Shown: one piece after another, positions 17,771 to 27,454 of the stretch | Layout: each line of letters opens with the position of its first letter | How positions within the stretch are numbered: position 1 is the first letter of the stretch | Origin: Acinetobacter pittii ANC 4050 | GTDB lineage: Bacteria > Pseudomonadota > Gammaproteobacteria > Pseudomonadales > Moraxellaceae | Assembly (NCBI RefSeq): GCF_000399685.1 | Contig: NZ_KB976987.1 | Coordinates: forward strand, 124,001-188,000 | DNA length: 64,000 nt | Reading direction: 5' to 3' | Program-made: the position numbers and the translations under genes | Notes under the pieces: model-generated | The model's database searches: none | What the model saw: only the letters and a program-made list of their open reading frames with translations | What the model was told of the DNA's origin: nothing

Positions 17771-18187
17771 TTATTTTTTAGGAGCTTGTTGTTGAGCTGC
17801 TTTCATAGCTTCTTCAGTTAATTTTTCAAGTTTAGTTGTTAACTGAGGACCGAAACATGCTTTAAGATCACGGTTTTGTTGTTGTACAAATCCTAGAGAA
17901 CTTGGGCTCTTCTTCGCATTGATTGCACTTTGGATTTCCCATTTTTGTGCTTCAGTCACTTTACCTTGTGCTTCAACTTGGCAGCTACAGAATTTGCTAA
18001 CTTCAGATGAACTTAACTTGCCGCCTTTAGCTGTTTGTTCTTTACAAACATTAACTAATGCGCCTTTAACGTTAGTACTTTTATATGCTGCTTGAACTGG
18101 GTTTTCAGCAGCGTGAGCTGCACCAGCCATAAGAGCTACAGTTGAGAACAAAGATGAAAGAATAAGATTTGATTTTAACAACTTCAT
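17771..18187 (-). CDS. Secreted Cys-containing protein of unknown function
   Basis: 138-residue protein with a clear Sec signal peptide (basic start, hydrophobic core, AGAAHA|AENP). The mature part is Lys/Gln rich and has four cysteines in the pattern VNVC...KFCSC...KACFG, which could form two disulfides or bind a metal. The C-terminus is helical and charged and ends QQQAPKK. I do not recognise a family. It lies 17 bases after queC in the same direction but is unlikely to be functionally tied to queuosine synthesis, because it is exported. Confidence 0.7.
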   Translation of the reverse strand: MKLLKSNLILSSLFSTVALMAGAAHAAENPVQAAYKSTNVKGALVNVCKEQTAKGGKLSSSEVSKFCSCQVEAQGKVTEAQKWEIQSAINAKKSPSSLGFVQQQNRDLKACFGPQLTTKLEKLTEEAMKAAQQQAPKK

Positions 18188-18203
18188 AAATTTTACCTAC
18201 TTA

Positions 18204-18872
18204 TTACGGTATATAGCGTGTTGGGTCGGCAACACCAGCCTCTTTAAAGCCTTCTTTACGCAAACGGCAACTGTCACATTTGCCACACGCACGTCCTTGA
18301 GCATCTGCTTGGTAGCAAGATACCGTTTGACTATAGTCTACGCCATGTTCAATACCTAAACGTATGATATTCGCTTTGGATAAATGTAACAGGGGTGTTT
18401 CAAACTTAAGTGGTTTTCCTTCTACGCCAGCTTTAGTTGCTAAACGAGCCATATTGGCAAAAGCATCAATAAATTCAGGACGACAGTCAGGATATCCTGA
18501 ATAATCAACAGCATTGATGCCAATAACAATTGCTTCAGCATTAAATACTTCGGCCGCTGCTAAAGCATATGAGAGGAAAATAGTGTTACGCGCTGGTACA
18601 TAAGTTACAGGAATACCTTCTTGTAACTGTTCTGGTACGGCAATGTTGTGATCTGTAAGTGCAGATCCACCTAAATTAGCCAGATCAATATTAATTACAC
18701 GATGTTCAACACCCGAATGCTGAGCTAAAGCTTTTGCAGCATCAAGTTCCGTGGTTGAGCGTTGACCATACATAAAACTAATAGCAATACATTCATAGCG
18801 CGCTTGTGCCCAAGCTAGGCAAGTGGTTGAGTCTAAGCCGCCTGAAAGTAAAACAATGGCACGAGAGCGCAT
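18204..18872 (-). CDS. queC: QueC, 7-cyano-7-deazaguanine synthase
   Basis: Converts 7-carboxy-7-deazaguanine to preQ0 in queuosine synthesis. The PP-loop is [10 protein letters not shown] near the N-terminus and the zinc site is [20 protein letters not shown] at the C-terminus with four Cys. The start at 18872 is preferred over an ATG four codons upstream because GGAG lies six bases before it. It follows queE, which makes its substrate, by 40 bases, so the pair is probably co-transcribed. The length of about 222 residues is normal. Confidence 0.95.
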   Translation of the reverse strand: MRSRAIVLLSGGLDSTTCLAWAQARYECIAISFMYGQRSTTELDAAKALAQHSGVEHRVINIDLANLGGSALTDHNIAVPEQLQEGIPVTYVPARNTIFLSYALAAAEVFNAEAIVIGINAVDYSGYPDCRPEFIDAFANMARLATKAGVEGKPLKFETPLLHLSKANIIRLGIEHGVDYSQTVSCYQADAQGRACGKCDSCRLRKEGFKEAGVADPTRYIP

Positions 18873-18912
18873 ATTTTTCTCCATATTCGGAATAATTTAT
18901 TTTATTGAGTGA

Positions 18913-19623
18913 TTAACGACCTGATTCATCATTCCAAAGCAGTTTATGTAACTGAAGTTGGAAACGAACCGATAATTTATCATCAAGTATCCACTGTGCC
19001 AGATCACGTGCTAAACGTGGCAGGCCTACAGCACCTTTTTCAACTGCAAAGGCAGGGGAGAACCAAACGGTACTGACTTTTTTATGCAGTTGATATTTTT
19101 CAACTTGTTGCTTTGACCATTCATAGTCTTCACGGTTGCAAATGACGAATTTAATTTGGTCATGCAACGTTAAATGATCAAGATTGCTGATGAGATTACG
19201 ATGTTCCTCACCAGAAGTTGGAGTTTTTAAATCAAGAACTTTAGAAACACGAGAGTCTACTTTCGATACATCAAGTGCACCACTGGTTTCTAAGGAAACG
19301 TCAAAACCTGCTTCACATAAACGTTGTAATAAAATCAAACAGTTTGGCTGTGCGAGAGGTTCACCACCCGTCACACAAATATAAGGTGTTTGATACTGCT
19401 TGGCTGTTTCAATGATATGTTCAAGTGAAAAACGTTCGCCACCTTCAAAAGAATAAGTGGTATCGCAATAGCTACAACGTAATGGACAGCCCGTTAGACG
19501 AATGAATACAGTCGGTAGGCCAGAGGCGTTTGCTTCACCCTGCAACGAGTAAAAAATCTCGGTAATGCGTAAACCGGACGCAGGGTCTGAGACAGGAATT
19601 GCAGAGGAACGTAAGGAAGCCAT
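18913..19623 (-). CDS. queE: QueE, 7-carboxy-7-deazaguanine synthase
   Basis: Radical-SAM enzyme of 236 residues that makes CDG from CPH4 in the queuosine pathway. The cluster motif is TGCPLRCSYCDTTY (Cys-x3-Cys-x2-Cys). N-terminal EIFYSLQGEA positions the substrate, and CVTGGEPLAQ is the SAM-binding GGEP motif. It lies just upstream of queC in the same direction. queD, which makes CPH4, is not in this window. Confidence 0.94.
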   Translation of the reverse strand: MASLRSSAIPVSDPASGLRITEIFYSLQGEANASGLPTVFIRLTGCPLRCSYCDTTYSFEGGERFSLEHIIETAKQYQTPYICVTGGEPLAQPNCLILLQRLCEAGFDVSLETSGALDVSKVDSRVSKVLDLKTPTSGEEHRNLISNLDHLTLHDQIKFVICNREDYEWSKQQVEKYQLHKKVSTVWFSPAFAVEKGAVGLPRLARDLAQWILDDKLSVRFQLQLHKLLWNDESGR

Positions 19624-19651
19624 TCTAGAAATACCACACTATATAAAAAAT

Positions 19652-19684
19652 AAAATCTCTACGATCAGTGGGATCGTAGAGATG
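19652..19684 (-). terminator. Terminator after dapD
   Basis: A 12-bp perfect inverted repeat (ATCTCTACGATC / GATCGTAGAGAT, five-base loop) is followed on the minus strand by a T-rich run. A second small hairpin (GGAGC / GCTCC) lies between it and the dapD stop. Confidence 0.85.
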
Positions 19685-19721
19685 GGGAGCGATTAAAGCT
19701 CCGCAAGAGAGTTATAACAAA

Positions 19722-20543
19722 TTAGTCAGCACGTAACAAATCGTTTAAGCTTGTTTTGGCACGCGTTTGCGCATCAACTTTTTTCACGATGATCGCAGCA
19801 TATAGGCTGTAAGTACCACATTTAGATGGCAAGCTGCCTGAAACTACAACTGAACCTGCTGGTACACGACCATAATGGATTTCACCAGTTTCGCGGTCAT
19901 AAATTTTAGTTGATTGACCAATGAAAACGCCCATTGAAATGACTGAGCCTTCTTCAACAATAACACCTTCAACGATTTCTGAACGTGCACCGATAAAGCA
20001 GTTGTCTTCAATAATAGTTGGGTTTGCTTGTAATGGCTCTAAAACACCGCCAATACCTACACCACCAGATAAGTGAACATTTTTACCGATTTGAGCACAT
20101 GAACCTACAGTTGCCCATGTATCAACCATTGTGCCTTCATCTACATAAGCACCAATGTTTACATAAGATGGCATTAACACCACGTTTTTAGCTTGGAAGC
20201 TACCACGGCGTGCTACAGCTGGAGGAACAACACGAACGCCTGCTGCTTTAAATTGCTCTTCAGTCCAACCAGAGAATTTAGTTTCAACTTTGTCGTAGAA
20301 ACGAAGATCACATGACTCGATTGGTTTATTGTCATTTAGTTTAAATGATAATAAAACAGCTTTTTTTAACCATTGATGAACAACCCATTCACCATTGATT
20401 TTTTCAGCAACTCGAAGTGTACCGTTATCTAAACCAGCAATTGCTTCTTCAACAGCTTGGCGAATTTCGCTTGAACAATCTGCTGCAGTAAAATTTGCGC
20501 GGTCTTCAAATGCTTGCTCAATGATCGTAGAAAGCTGAGACAT
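19722..20543 (-). CDS. dapD: DapD, tetrahydrodipicolinate N-succinyltransferase
   Basis: 273-residue left-handed beta-helix acyltransferase making N-succinyl-2-amino-6-ketopimelate in the succinylase branch of lysine and diaminopimelate synthesis. Hexapeptide-repeat stretches include [20 protein letters not shown] and [15 protein letters not shown]. Family-length N- and C-terminal domains are present. GGAAGGAAG precedes the ATG. It is monocistronic between two strong hairpins or promoter regions and diverges from carO. Confidence 0.96.
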   Translation of the reverse strand: MSQLSTIIEQAFEDRANFTAADCSSEIRQAVEEAIAGLDNGTLRVAEKINGEWVVHQWLKKAVLLSFKLNDNKPIESCDLRFYDKVETKFSGWTEEQFKAAGVRVVPPAVARRGSFQAKNVVLMPSYVNIGAYVDEGTMVDTWATVGSCAQIGKNVHLSGGVGIGGVLEPLQANPTIIEDNCFIGARSEIVEGVIVEEGSVISMGVFIGQSTKIYDRETGEIHYGRVPAGSVVVSGSLPSKCGTYSLYAAIIVKKVDAQTRAKTSLNDLLRAD

Positions 20544-20838
20544 GATCTTCCTTCCATAAAAAATTTTAAAGATTTTACACTAATTTGTGACAAGAATCTT
20601 TCAAAAAACGTGTTAGGTTTAATTGGTGATATAAATGAGGTAAATCGGAATAAGCTTATTAGATAATCAAGTGTTTTTTACACAAAAATGATTTGAAAAT
20701 AAAAATTTAACTCAATTTGTATCAAAAAATAACAGAAATCTAGCATTTTTTGTATAAAAAAGAATCTAAGCTGTCTTTATTATGATTTCAGTCACAAGAT
20801 GAATAAATTAAAAACAGAGCCTTTTTAAGGAGAAAACT

Positions 20839-21588
20839 ATGAAAGCATTACGTGTTTTAGTAACAACAACAGCTTTATTTGCTGCCGGCGCTGCAATGGC
20901 AGATGAAGCCGTTGTTCATGACAGCTACGCATTTGATCAAAAACAATTACTTCCTGTGGGGGTGCGTGCTGAGGTAGGTACAACTGGTTACGGTGGTGCT
21001 TTATTATGGCAAGCAAATCCATATGTGGGCTTAGCTTTAGGTTATAACGGTGGTGACATTTCGTGGACAGATGATGTTTCTGTAAATGGTACTAAATATG
21101 ACCTAGATATGGACAACAACAATATCTATTTAAATGCTGAGATTCGTCCATGGGGTGCTAGCTCTAATCCATGGGCTCAAGGCTTATATGTTGCTGCAGG
21201 TGCTGCTTATCTAGATAATGATTATGACTTAGCTAAACGCATTGGTAACGGTGAAACATTATCAATTGATGGTAAAAACTATCAACAAGCAGTTGCAGGT
21301 CAAGAGGGTGGCGTAAAGGGTAAGATGAATTATGAAAATAATATTGCTCCTTACGTAGGCTTTGGTTTTGCTCCAAAATTTAACAAGAATTGGGGCGTAT
21401 TTGGTGAGGTAGGTGCCTACTACACTGGTAATCCAAAAGTTCAGTTAACTCAATATAACCTTGCTCCTGTAAATGGGAATCCAACGTCTGCTCAGGATGC
21501 AGTAGATAAGGAAGAAAATGAAATCCGTAATGATGATAAATACAAGTGGTTACCAGTTGGTAAAGTTGGTGTGAACTTCTACTGGTAA
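20839..21588 (+). CDS. carO: CarO, carbapenem-associated outer-membrane porin
   Basis: Eight-stranded outer-membrane barrel protein of 249 residues known only from Acinetobacter and relatives. CarO allows uptake of basic amino acids such as ornithine, and its loss or disruption is linked to carbapenem resistance. A signal peptide ends AAMA|DEAVV. CarO-specific stretches are VGTTGYGGALLWQANPYVG, LNAEIRPWG, GVFGEVGAYYTGNPKV, and the last strand GKVGVNFYW ending in an aromatic residue. TAAGGAG lies before the ATG. The gene is intact with no insertion. It is monocistronic. Confidence 0.93.
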   Translation: MKALRVLVTTTALFAAGAAMADEAVVHDSYAFDQKQLLPVGVRAEVGTTGYGGALLWQANPYVGLALGYNGGDISWTDDVSVNGTKYDLDMDNNNIYLNAEIRPWGASSNPWAQGLYVAAGAAYLDNDYDLAKRIGNGETLSIDGKNYQQAVAGQEGGVKGKMNYENNIAPYVGFGFAPKFNKNWGVFGEVGAYYTGNPKVQLTQYNLAPVNGNPTSAQDAVDKEENEIRNDDKYKWLPVGKVGVNFYW

Positions 21589-21598
21589 GATCACAAAA

Positions 21599-21627
21599 GA
21601 AAAAACGAGCTACGGCTCGTTTTTTTG
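21599..21627 (+). terminator. Terminator after carO
   Basis: AAAAACGAGC, TACG loop, GCTCGTTTTTTT: a strong tetraloop hairpin with seven T, 10 bases after the carO stop. Confidence 0.93.
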
Positions 21628-21636
21628 TACTTAATA

Positions 21637-21677
21637 AAACAAACAAAAGAGCTAAAAAGCTCTTTTGTTTGTTTTTA
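21637..21677. terminator. Second hairpin between convergent carO and cysB
   Basis: A 17-bp near-perfect inverted repeat (AAACAAACAAAAGAGCT / AGCTCTTTTGTTTGTTT, AAAA loop) just after the cysB stop. It probably serves cysB on the minus strand and backs up the carO terminator. Confidence 0.8.
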
Positions 21678-21681
21678 ATTT

Positions 21682-22605
21682 TTATTCGTCTGGGTAAGCA
21701 ATTTTCTTAAGCGCTTTAATATCCGCATCAGGTGAGCATAAAGAAATAAATTCGTAACCATAACCGCGTAATAAGTGGCCTTTGCGAACCGCAATCCATG
21801 TCGTATTGACACCAAAAATATCAGTCTTGGTTTGCTTTAAGCGATAATCACGTTCTGTATCATAAGCCACATCATTGACAATACCCACACCCATGCCAAG
21901 TTCCACATAGGTTTTAATAACATCGGCATCAAGAGCTGACATTACGATATCGGCATCGAGTTGGGCTTCTTCAAAGGCTTTATCGATTTTAGATCGACCT
22001 GTAAAACCACCATGATAAGTAATGAGTGGGTATTCAGCTAAAAGTTCTAAAGTGATCTTGTCTGCCTGCACTAAAGGATGATTTTGCGGCGTAATAATAC
22101 TGTGTTGCCATTGGTAGTAAGGAATGCTAGCCAGATTTTCTTCAGTCGTTAAAGACTCGGTTGCAATTCCAATATCCGCTTCGCCTTGTAAAAGCATTTC
22201 TGAAATTTCGACGGGGCTAGCTTGTTGTAAAATCAAATGAACTTTTGGAAATAATTTTTTAAATTGATTGACGATCGGAGGCAAGACATAACGCGCTTGA
22301 GTATGCGTAGTTGCGATCGTTAATGTTCCTTCGTCAACCTTATTAAAATCTTCAGCAAGTCGTTTAATATTTTCAGCATCCACTAACATGCGTTCAACAA
22401 TGCTAAGAAGTGATTGTCCTGGTTCAGTTAAACCTAAAAGGCGTTTACCTTTACGAACGAAAAGTTGAACACCTAATTCATCTTCTAAGTCTTTGATGTG
22501 TTTACTTACACCTGATTGAGATGTGTAGAGTGCAGCCGATGCTTCCGTCAAGTTAAAGTTTTGGCGTACTGTTTCTCGGATAATTCTTAATTGTTGAAAG
22601 TTCAT
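21682..22605 (-). CDS. cysB: CysB, LysR-type sulfur-assimilation regulator
   Basis: LysR-family regulator of 307 residues. The N-terminal helix-turn-helix has LTEASAALYTSQSGVSKHIKDLEDELG, broken here only by standard CysB residues, followed by a periplasmic-binding-like effector domain. CysB activates sulfate uptake and reduction genes and responds to N-acetylserine. GAGGA lies nine bases before the ATG. It follows cysA by 71 bp, so it may be read as the last gene of the transporter operon; the gap can form alternative hairpins that include this ribosome site. Confidence 0.92.
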   Translation of the reverse strand: MNFQQLRIIRETVRQNFNLTEASAALYTSQSGVSKHIKDLEDELGVQLFVRKGKRLLGLTEPGQSLLSIVERMLVDAENIKRLAEDFNKVDEGTLTIATTHTQARYVLPPIVNQFKKLFPKVHLILQQASPVEISEMLLQGEADIGIATESLTTEENLASIPYYQWQHSIITPQNHPLVQADKITLELLAEYPLITYHGGFTGRSKIDKAFEEAQLDADIVMSALDADVIKTYVELGMGVGIVNDVAYDTERDYRLKQTKTDIFGVNTTWIAVRKGHLLRGYGYEFISLCSPDADIKALKKIAYPDE

Positions 22606-22676
22606 TTACACTTTTCCTCAAAAGAGGTGAGGAGCGTCTAAAAATCCGCAAGATATTTCCTCACCAAATATATTTC
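22606..22676 (-). promoter_or_regulatory. cysA-cysB spacer with mutually exclusive hairpins over the cysB ribosome site
   Basis: Read on the minus strand, the spacer has GGTGAGGA (segment 1), TCCTCACC (segment 2, 24 bases later) and TGAGGA (segment 3, seven bases further, the cysB Shine-Dalgarno). Segments 1 and 2 pair over 8 bp; segments 2 and 3 pair over 6 bp and would hide the ribosome site. Both cannot form at once. That these control cysB is inference. Confidence 0.45.
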
Positions 22677-23738
22677 TTAAGCAACTTGGTCTGCAAATAA
22701 GTGCAATTGAGATGCACTCACCCAAACAGTTTGATTAGGTTTAAATGCATGTAATTTTGCAGCTTCACTGCTCAGAGCAATTTCAATTAAACGTCCATTA
22801 CGGTCTTGTAATTCGGCCACTACTTTTCCAGCAATCCAGATTTCACGCACAAACGTCGCTTCAATGGTATTCGCTTGCGGTTGCGAGTGAATATGTAACT
22901 CATCTGGACGGGCAAAAGCAATTACTTTTCCTTGAGGTGCCTCAACTGTTGTCGGTAATTGAATACGGTCATTGCCGATACGGATAATACCTTCCGTATG
23001 TTCACCTTCAAATCGATTTGCCTGACCCAAGAAATCAAATACAAACGGCGTTGCAGGTTTTTCGTAGACTTCACGAGGTGAGCCGATCTGTTCGACATTG
23101 CCTTTATTCATGACAATAATCTGGTCTGCCACCTCAAGCGCTTCTTCCTGATCATGAGTTACGAAAATTGAAGTGATATGCAATTCATCATGTAAGTTAC
23201 GTAACCAGCGGCGTAATTCCTTACGAACTTTGGCATCTAAAGCACCAAATGGTTCATCAAGCAATAATACGCGTGGCTCTACCGCCAAAGCACGGGCTAA
23301 AGCAATACGCTGACGTTGTCCGCCAGAAAGCTGGGCAGGGTAGCGGTCTGCTAAAAAGCCCAGTTGAACTAGATCAAGTAAACGAGTAACACGTTTTTTA
23401 ATTTCAGCTTCCGAAGGGCGTGTTGCACGAGGGCGAACACGTAAACCAAAGGCAATATTGTCAAATACGGTCATGTGACGGAATAGAGCATAGTGCTGAA
23501 ATACAAAGCCAACCTGACGCTCACGCACATGTACATTAGTCGCGTCTTCGCCTTCAAGTAGCACTTGACCACCATCGGCTGACTCTAGACCGGCAATAAT
23601 ACGAAGTAGCGTTGTTTTACCGCATCCAGATGGACCAAGTAATGCGACTAGTTCACCTTCCGGAAAGTCTAGGGAAATATTTTTAAGCGCATGGAATGCA
23701 CCAAAGTGTTTTTCAATATTTTTAACTTGAATACTCAT
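22677..23738 (-). CDS. cysA: CysA, sulfate/thiosulfate ABC transporter ATPase
   Basis: 353-residue ATP-binding subunit. Walker A is GPSGCGKTT (35-43), Q-loop VFQHYALF, signature [10 protein letters not shown], Walker [13 protein letters not shown], and H-loop FVTHDQEEA. The C-terminal part is the TOBE-like regulatory domain ([13 protein letters not shown]). It powers import of sulfate through CysT/CysW. It follows cysW by 11 bases. The family and the operon agree. Confidence 0.96.
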   Translation of the reverse strand: MSIQVKNIEKHFGAFHALKNISLDFPEGELVALLGPSGCGKTTLLRIIAGLESADGGQVLLEGEDATNVHVRERQVGFVFQHYALFRHMTVFDNIAFGLRVRPRATRPSEAEIKKRVTRLLDLVQLGFLADRYPAQLSGGQRQRIALARALAVEPRVLLLDEPFGALDAKVRKELRRWLRNLHDELHITSIFVTHDQEEALEVADQIIVMNKGNVEQIGSPREVYEKPATPFVFDFLGQANRFEGEHTEGIIRIGNDRIQLPTTVEAPQGKVIAFARPDELHIHSQPQANTIEATFVREIWIAGKVVAELQDRNGRLIEIALSSEAAKLHAFKPNQTVWVSASQLHLFADQVA

Positions 23739-23749
23739 GATCTCATTCC

Positions 23750-24634
23750 TTACGAATCAGTTGAATGCGGTTGTGGTTTGTCTTGATGTAGTTCTAACCA
23801 CGTTTTCAATACCAGCGTTAATATGGCTAAAAAAGCAAGTAATGAGGACACGGCAAAGGCTGCGCTAAAGGTGTACTCGTTATATAAAATTTCGACATGA
23901 AGTGGCAGGGTATTAGTTTCACCACGGATGTGGCCAGAAACCACAGATACTGCGCCAAACTCACCCATTGCGCGGGCATTACACAGAATCACGCCGTAAA
24001 TTAGCCCCCATTTAATGTTAGGGAGTGTGACCTTCCAAAAGGTTTGCCATCCAGATGCACCAAGTACAATCGCTGCTTCTTCCTCTTCAGTTCCTTGAGC
24101 TTCCATGAGTGGAATTAACTCACGTGCTACAAATGGAACGGTAATAAAGATAGTCGCTAAAACAATTGCAGGTACGGCATATAGAATTTTGATGTCATTA
24201 TCCATTAACCAGCCGCCGAACCAGCCTTGAGCACCAAAAATCAGTACAATCATTAAACCTGCAATAACAGGTGAAACCGAAAAAGGCATATCAATAATGG
24301 TCGTTAAAATAGCTTTGCCTCTAAACTGGAATTTAGAAACGGCCCAAGCTGCGGCAACGCCAAATATCACGTTAATTGGCACAGCAATCGCTGCGGTTAA
24401 TAATGTTAGTTTCACTGCTGATAATGTATCTGGATCAATCAAAGCCTGAACATAGACTTCAAGTCCCTGTTTAAATGCTTCCACGAAAACCAAAATAAGT
24501 GGCAACATCAGGCAGCTGAGAAAGAAAATCAGTGCAATGGTAATTAAGGTATAACGTACCCAAGTCGGCTCACGTGTCGCGTCACGAGATTGCAACTTCA
24601 AGGCAAGCGCATTGCTGTCAGTATGTAGATTCAT
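23750..24634 (-). CDS. cysW: CysW, sulfate ABC transporter permease
   Basis: Inner-membrane permease of 294 residues with about six membrane helices. The cytoplasmic EAA loop, [23 protein letters not shown], contacts CysA. CysW-type ending [21 protein letters not shown] is present. Its start overlaps the end of cysT by four bases (ATGA), indicating translational coupling. It pairs with CysT to form the sulfate channel. Confidence 0.95.
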   Translation of the reverse strand: MNLHTDSNALALKLQSRDATREPTWVRYTLITIALIFFLSCLMLPLILVFVEAFKQGLEVYVQALIDPDTLSAVKLTLLTAAIAVPINVIFGVAAAWAVSKFQFRGKAILTTIIDMPFSVSPVIAGLMIVLIFGAQGWFGGWLMDNDIKILYAVPAIVLATIFITVPFVARELIPLMEAQGTEEEEAAIVLGASGWQTFWKVTLPNIKWGLIYGVILCNARAMGEFGAVSVVSGHIRGETNTLPLHVEILYNEYTFSAAFAVSSLLAFLAILTLVLKTWLELHQDKPQPHSTDS

Positions 24635-25464
24635 GTGATATTTCTCCCCGTACGACGGTTTGCCCAGACTTGAAGTAAATTAATGGCAAATAAAATAATG
24701 AAAGAGAGAACTAACATCACCGCAGCAATTGTGGTTGCACCTGCATAGTCATATTCCTCAAGACGAGAAATAATCATGAGTGGTGCAATCTCTGTTTTAA
24801 AAGGTTGATTGCCAGCAATAAAAATAACAGAACCATATTCACCCACGCCGCGAGCAAATGCTAAAGCAAAGCCTGTAAATAGGGCAGGTAGTAAGATCGG
24901 TAAAGTAATTTTAGTGATGGTTTGCCAACGATTTGCGCCGAGTGCGGAAGCCGCTTCCTCAAGTTCAGTTTCGATATCACTGAGTACTGGCTGAACTGTT
25001 CTTACAATAAATGGGATACCAATAAACACCAATGCCAGCGTAATCCCGATAGGTGTATAGGCAACCTGAATACCAAGTGGTTCCAGATATTGACCTATCC
25101 AGCCAGTAGGTGCATAGAGTGAGGTCAGCGCAATACCTGCAACCGCTGTTGGAAGTGCAAAAGGTAAATCGACCAAAGCATCAACCAGACGTTTTCCAGG
25201 AAAGTTATAACGAACAAGGCACCAAGCTAAAAGCAAACCAAACACAACATTAATAAATGCTGCGATTAAAGCTGAGCTAAAGCTGAGTTGAAGCGATTTT
25301 AAAATACGCTCAGACGTTAAAATTTCCCATAATCCGTCCCATCCAATTCCAAATGATTTGATGAAGACCGCGGCTAATGGAATAAGCACAATAAAAGACA
25401 CATAGGCGAGGGTGAAGCCCAAAGATAGACCAAACCCTGGCAGCACTCGGGATCGCTGCGACAT
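24631..25464 (-). CDS. cysT: CysT (CysU), sulfate ABC transporter permease
   Basis: 277-residue permease with six predicted membrane helices and the EAA loop [23 protein letters not shown]. The stretch [17 protein letters not shown] is typical of the CysT branch. GAGGAAATATC precedes the ATG. It lies 80 bp downstream of the alpha/beta-hydrolase gene and overlaps cysW by four bases. Confidence 0.95.
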   Translation of the reverse strand: MSQRSRVLPGFGLSLGFTLAYVSFIVLIPLAAVFIKSFGIGWDGLWEILTSERILKSLQLSFSSALIAAFINVVFGLLLAWCLVRYNFPGKRLVDALVDLPFALPTAVAGIALTSLYAPTGWIGQYLEPLGIQVAYTPIGITLALVFIGIPFIVRTVQPVLSDIETELEEAASALGANRWQTITKITLPILLPALFTGFALAFARGVGEYGSVIFIAGNQPFKTEIAPLMIISRLEEYDYAGATTIAAVMLVLSFIILFAINLLQVWANRRTGRNIT

Positions 25465-25544
25465 GATATTTCCTCAAAGAGAAAAGCCTGCTGAAACCAG
25501 TAAGCGAATAAATAAAGATAAACGGTGTGGTATAAGGATTGGTA

Positions 25545-26153
25545 TTAAGCAAATTTCAAAGAGAAATGTGTTTTTACCGGGTCGATAGATGAGTGACTAC
25601 ACATCGAATCTTCTGGAATCAAATAATTCAGTAAATCTGGAAATGGCCCAAAACCTGAGGCAACATTAATATGACCAACTTCACCAAGATTCACTGGATT
25701 TAACTTCCATGATTTTGCAAGTTGTAAAGCATCAAAAAGACCAAGCCAAGGATCGTTCTCACTAATGAGTAGCGTTGCAGGCACATCAATGTTTAATTGA
25801 TGAAAATACGCTTTGTAGTCGGTCAAGCTATGACGAGCAAATCCTGCTTCCCCAAAGCGTGCTGGATTTGCTGGCGCGACTAAAATAAGTTTCTTCACTT
25901 GGCTTCTTAATTCTGGATACTCTGCTAAAGCAGCAACACTTGTTAAACATCCAAAACTATGGGCAACAATCTGAACAGGAGCTGGTGCTGCTTGAACTGT
26001 TTTAACAAATTGTTCAACCCATTCGCTTAGTACGGGTCTATCCCAGTTTTTTTGCTCAACACGAGAACTAGACACGAGTTGACGCTGCAACCAAGATTGC
26101 CAATGTTGATGTTCACTACCACCTACACCCGGAACAATTACAGTGTGAATCAT
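25545..26153 (-). CDS. RBBP9/YdeN-type alpha/beta serine hydrolase
   Basis: 202-residue small hydrolase. The N-terminal VIVPGVGGSEHQHWQSW is typical of the RBBP9/YdeN group. The triad can be placed as Ser66 in VAHSFGCL, Asp in ISENDPWLG, and His in GEVGHINVASGFGP. GGAGAACAG lies before the ATG. It sits between sbp and cysT, 30 bp after sbp, in the sulfate operon, where no hydrolase is needed for transport. A role on organic sulfur compounds such as esters is a guess from position only. Confidence 0.82.
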   Translation of the reverse strand: MIHTVIVPGVGGSEHQHWQSWLQRQLVSSSRVEQKNWDRPVLSEWVEQFVKTVQAAPAPVQIVAHSFGCLTSVAALAEYPELRSQVKKLILVAPANPARFGEAGFARHSLTDYKAYFHQLNIDVPATLLISENDPWLGLFDALQLAKSWKLNPVNLGEVGHINVASGFGPFPDLLNYLIPEDSMCSHSSIDPVKTHFSLKFA

Positions 26154-26183
26154 GTCTGTTCTCCTTATCTTTAGTACAAAGAA

Positions 26184-27191
26184 TTACTTCTCTGCACTAT
26201 TGATTTTCACGATTTGATCGAAAACACCACCATTATCAAAGTGTTGTTTTTGCACTTTTGTCCAACCACCAAATTCTTTGTCGATGGTTACAAGCTTCAA
26301 TGGCTTAAATACATTGCTGTATTTCTTAAGAACAGCTGCGTTACGCGGACGGTAGAAGTTACGAGCTGCAATTTCTTGACCAGCAGGTGAGTACAAGTAG
26401 TTGAGATAACCTTTAGCAATCGTTAAGTTGCCTTTTTTAGCTGCATTCTTCTCTACAATTGCAACTGGAGGCTCTGCTAAGATCGAAAGAGACGGGGTAA
26501 TAATTTCAAATTTGCCTGGTTGTTCGCGAAGAGCTAAATGAGCTTCGTTTTCCCAAGCTAGCAATACATCACCAATACCACGCTCAGCAAAAGTAGTCGT
26601 TGCACCACGTGCACCCGAATCTAGAACTTTAGTGTGTTTATAAATTTGACGAACGTACTCTTGTGCTTTTGCATCATTGCCACCCGGTTGATGTTTTGCC
26701 CAAGCCCAAGCTGCAAGATAATTCCAACGAGCACCACCAGAAGTTTTCGGGTTTGGTGTAATAATTTCTACACCAGGTTTGATTAAATCAGCCCAGTCTT
26801 TGATTTGTTTTGGATTGCCTTTACGCACTAAAAACACAATCGTTGATGTATATGGCGTTGAGTTTTGTGGCAGTTTTTTCTGCCAGTCTGTTGGAAGTAG
26901 TTTTGCTTTTTCAGCAATTTCATCGATATCAGCCGCAAGTGCCAATGTCACTACATCTGCATTTAAGCCATCAATAACCGCACGCGCCTGTTTACCAGAA
27001 CCACCGTGTGATTGCTTAAACTCAATATCTTGACCCGTACGTTGTTTCCAATAAGTACCGAACTGTTTGTTGAAATCTGTATATAACTCACGAGTTGGAT
27101 CGTAAGAAACGTTTAAAAACTCTTGAGCTGCATATGATGAAACAGAAAGAAGTGCAGCGATAACCCCGACTTTTAATTGAGAAAAACGCAT
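26184..27191 (-). CDS. sbp: Sbp, periplasmic sulfate-binding protein
   Basis: Extracellular solute-binding protein of about 335 residues. The signal peptide is MRFSQLK...[10 protein letters not shown]. Sulfate-binding family stretches are [42 protein letters not shown] and [29 protein letters not shown]. The ATG at 27191 is chosen over one 11 codons upstream because GAGGA lies nine bases before it. As first gene of the sulfate block, it delivers ligand to CysTWA. Confidence 0.94.
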   Translation of the reverse strand: MRFSQLKVGVIAALLSVSSYAAQEFLNVSYDPTRELYTDFNKQFGTYWKQRTGQDIEFKQSHGGSGKQARAVIDGLNADVVTLALAADIDEIAEKAKLLPTDWQKKLPQNSTPYTSTIVFLVRKGNPKQIKDWADLIKPGVEIITPNPKTSGGARWNYLAAWAWAKHQPGGNDAKAQEYVRQIYKHTKVLDSGARGATTTFAERGIGDVLLAWENEAHLALREQPGKFEIITPSLSILAEPPVAIVEKNAAKKGNLTIAKGYLNYLYSPAGQEIAARNFYRPRNAAVLKKYSNVFKPLKLVTIDKEFGGWTKVQKQHFDNGGVFDQIVKINSAEK

Positions 27192-27347
27192 GAGATAAGT
27201 CCTCAAAAAATATGAAATGTTCAAAACATGAACGCAGAATAGCGCTAGTCTTTATTCTAAAAAAATAATAAAAAACGAATTTAATATGAAAAAAATAGAA
27301 ATACTAAAAAGAGATAAACTATTCTTAAATCTTGATATATAACAAGT

Positions 27348-27376
27348 TTCAAAAGTTAATACGAAATCGGTATAAT
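27348..27376 (+). promoter_or_regulatory. Putative sigma-70 promoter for pabC-mltG-tmk
   Basis: TTCAAA and TATAAT separated by 17 bases, about 80 bp ahead of pabC in the pabC/sbp divergent gap. The consensus -10 is perfect; the -35 matches four of six. Confidence 0.5.
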
Positions 27377-27454
27377 TTTTTAAAATCAATCATTTATTAT
27401 TTAAATGAAAGGTGTCGTTTTTGTTGTTCGGTTTTTAAGAAAGGGTGATCAAAC

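Noticed and set aside
20544..20838. Promoter of carO and dapD
   Set aside because: Several TATA-like boxes exist, but none has a -35 at acceptable spacing, so no promoter is called.
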